A stretch of 16,085 nt of DNA from Fimbriiglobus sp043785105 (lineage in GTDB: Bacteria; Planctomycetota; Planctomycetia; Gemmatales; Gemmataceae). Shown here piece by piece: positions 15,004 through 16,085 of this stretch. Below the pieces are notes generated by a model, which was not told where the DNA came from, did not search any database, and was given only the letters and a program-made list of their open reading frames with translations. Positions within the stretch are counted from its first letter, which is position 1, and every line of letters starts with the position of its first letter. The translations under genes were made by a program, and so were the position numbers. The DNA lies in NCBI GenBank assembly GCA_043785105.1, contig JAYVXO010000140.1:1-16085 (forward strand), read 5' to 3'.

Positions 15004-15756
15004 CTAGTCGGCGATGTCGAACAGTTTCGGGTCGGCTTTTTCCATCGCCTTGTTTTCCACGACGGTCATGGTCATGAACTTCTTGCCGTCGTGGGTGATG
15101 ACCATTTTTGTGGGGGCCAAGGTGCCGTCCGATTTTTTGAAGTCGCTCATCACGGTTTCTTCGAGAGCTTCTTTGGTGCCGCTCGCCGCTGGGTGTAAGC
15201 CTTGACGGGTACTCTTGACGAGCAGTCCGGTTTTCGTGTCGAAGTATAGCCGGGTCTCTTTGAAGTCCTTGGCGTTGACAACGACAACCGCCGCGTCCGC
15301 ATCCCCGACTTTGTCAGCTTTGTCGGCTTTAATCGTGTACTTCGCAGTCAACAGCGGGGTGAGTTGCGAGATTTCTTGCATCTTCATCGCTTGGGTCAGT
15401 TCGGTTTTTTCGGGGTCGCCGATTTTCAACAGCATCCCGTTCTGCGTACTTTTGTGCTTCGCCCCGTTGGTGATCTGCACAAGGCTGATTTTTTGGCCCG
15501 AGACTTCGGTATTGAGTGCCATCCGGAACTTGTCGGGCATCTCGTAGGTGATGTCGCCGGTGAATTCGAGGTCTTGGCCGAACAGCGACATGACGCCCTT
15601 CACCTTGGTGACGCCCGCGTTGTATTTGTTCAACGCCGCCGCACCGCCGTGGGCTTCGATGGCCTTGGTGATGACCGCTTTCGCATCAACATCCTGGCCC
15701 AACGTCAATCCGACCGCGAGCAGAACAATCACGATACTGAAGGAATACCGTCGCAT
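15004..15756 (-). CDS. Secreted protein of unknown function (LolA-like fold possible)
   Basis: 250 residues. A clear signal peptide (MRRYSFSIVIVLLAVGLTLG) ends near residue 20, with no lipobox Cys. The mature part starts QDVDAKAVITKAIEAHGGAAALNKY, a pattern seen in outer-membrane lipoprotein-sorting-like (LolA/LolB fold) and related secreted proteins. Alternating strands follow, for example GDITYEMPDKFRMAL and ETRLYFDTKTGLLVKSTR. The ATG at 15754-15756 has GGAGG (complement of 15764-15768) seven bases upstream, a strong site. It is probably periplasmic. The fold suggestion rests only on pattern resemblance and the function is unknown. Confidence 0.85.
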   Translation of the reverse strand: MRRYSFSIVIVLLAVGLTLGQDVDAKAVITKAIEAHGGAAALNKYNAGVTKVKGVMSLFGQDLEFTGDITYEMPDKFRMALNTEVSGQKISLVQITNGAKHKSTQNGMLLKIGDPEKTELTQAMKMQEISQLTPLLTAKYTIKADKADKVGDADAAVVVVNAKDFKETRLYFDTKTGLLVKSTRQGLHPAASGTKEALEETVMSDFKKSDGTLAPTKMVITHDGKKFMTMTVVENKAMEKADPKLFDIAD

Positions 15757-15894
15757 GATTCAGCCTCCGGCTTAGAGGGACAAGTCGCCGTCTCTATTAT
15801 CAAGATACGTAGAGAGAGTCCTGAAAGCCAAGCGCCCGCAGCGGCCTGCGACCGAGTGATATTCAATTCTCTGGAGTATCAGTCGCAACCTCAC

Positions 15895-15990
15895 CCTTTA
15901 GGAGGTGGGCGTCGCGGAAGTTAGTGGGAAAATTGTTCCCGTTTGCAGACGACTGGTTTTCAACCCCAACGGGGTTGTTCCCTTAGCCTA
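15895..15990. repeat. Inverted copy of the 1540-1600 repeat (bipartite stem-loop family, locus 4)
   Basis: Bases 15933-15988 are the exact reverse complement of 1540-1595 (56 of 56), and weaker similarity continues down to about 15895. It contains the mini-hairpin CAACCCC-AAC-GGGGTTG (15961-15977) and the linker TTCCCTTAGCC, but the large hairpin is replaced by CTAGGCCGTG, so this copy is incomplete. The rest of 15757-16075 has no gene that I recognise. Confidence 0.9.
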
Positions 15991-16075
15991 GGCCGTGTTG
16001 ATTGATGTTGTTGGAATCTGGGCGGCTTGGTAAACGGCTGGGGTAAGGCTGGCAAACTCAGACCGGAGAGCACGG

Positions 16076-16085
16076 ATGCATCGCC
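16076..16085 (+). CDS. Possible first codons of a gene running off the right edge
   Basis: An ATG at 16076 is preceded by GGAGAG (16065-16070) with five-base spacing, a plausible translation start. Only three codons are in the window, so nothing can be said about the product. Confidence 0.3.

Noticed and set aside
1..16085. A defence island, biosynthetic cluster or phage
   Set aside because: No nuclease, toxin-antitoxin, reverse transcriptase, polyketide or structural phage gene is present; gene neighbours are ordinary planctomycete housekeeping and surface genes.

Overview
The window looks like chromosomal DNA from a planctomycete of the Gemmata group. The main evidence is two DUF1559 proteins with type IV prepilin-like N-termini, a TIGR03000 protein, a Ser/Thr kinase fused to a formylglycine-generating-enzyme (SUMF1) domain, a WD40 protein, and an 88-residue protein of a type common in planctomycetes. 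Family names come from recognising motifs by eye. No database search was possible.

Layout. (1) 1-1.4 kb, minus: the remains of an IS4-family (Tn5-like) transposase, cut by the left edge and without a convincing start codon or catalytic glutamate. (2) 1.7-4.5 kb: DUF1559 protein and small lipoprotein (plus), facing a second DUF1559 protein (minus). Two perfect hairpins lie between the convergent genes. (3) 4.85-7.0 kb, plus: kinase-SUMF1 fusion, then a C/G-rich hairpin cluster and the small 88-residue gene. (4) 7.7-8.5 kb, minus: TIGR03000 Gly/Tyr/Cys-rich protein with the best promoter in the window. (5) 8.7-11.0 kb, minus: an ABC-2 type exporter, ATPase then permease, interrupted by an inverted repeat and a nine-copy heptamer array. 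(6) 11.1-13.5 kb, plus: WD40 protein and a GT39-like membrane glycosyltransferase, probably co-transcribed. (7) 13.75-14.8 kb, minus: RluA-type pseudouridine synthase. (8) 15.0-15.8 kb, minus: secreted protein of unknown function. (9) 15.8-16.1 kb: repeat DNA and perhaps the first codons of another gene.

The genes form no single pathway. Several deal with the cell surface (pseudopilins, lipoprotein, exporter, glycosyltransferase, secreted protein) or signalling (kinase, WD40). No phage, defence or CRISPR system, tRNA or rRNA was seen.

The most unusual aspect is the intergenic DNA. Most larger gaps hold a palindromic or tandem repeat, and several unrelated families are present. One family has a recognisable plan: a mini-hairpin (CCC-trinucleotide-GGG type), a short linker ending in TTAGCC or CAGCC, then a larger hairpin with CCCAGGG/CCCTGGG-type arms. 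The stems differ between loci but stay paired, as expected if structure is conserved. It occurs at about 1.5, 2.7, 13.6 and 15.95 kb, twice as head-to-head pairs.
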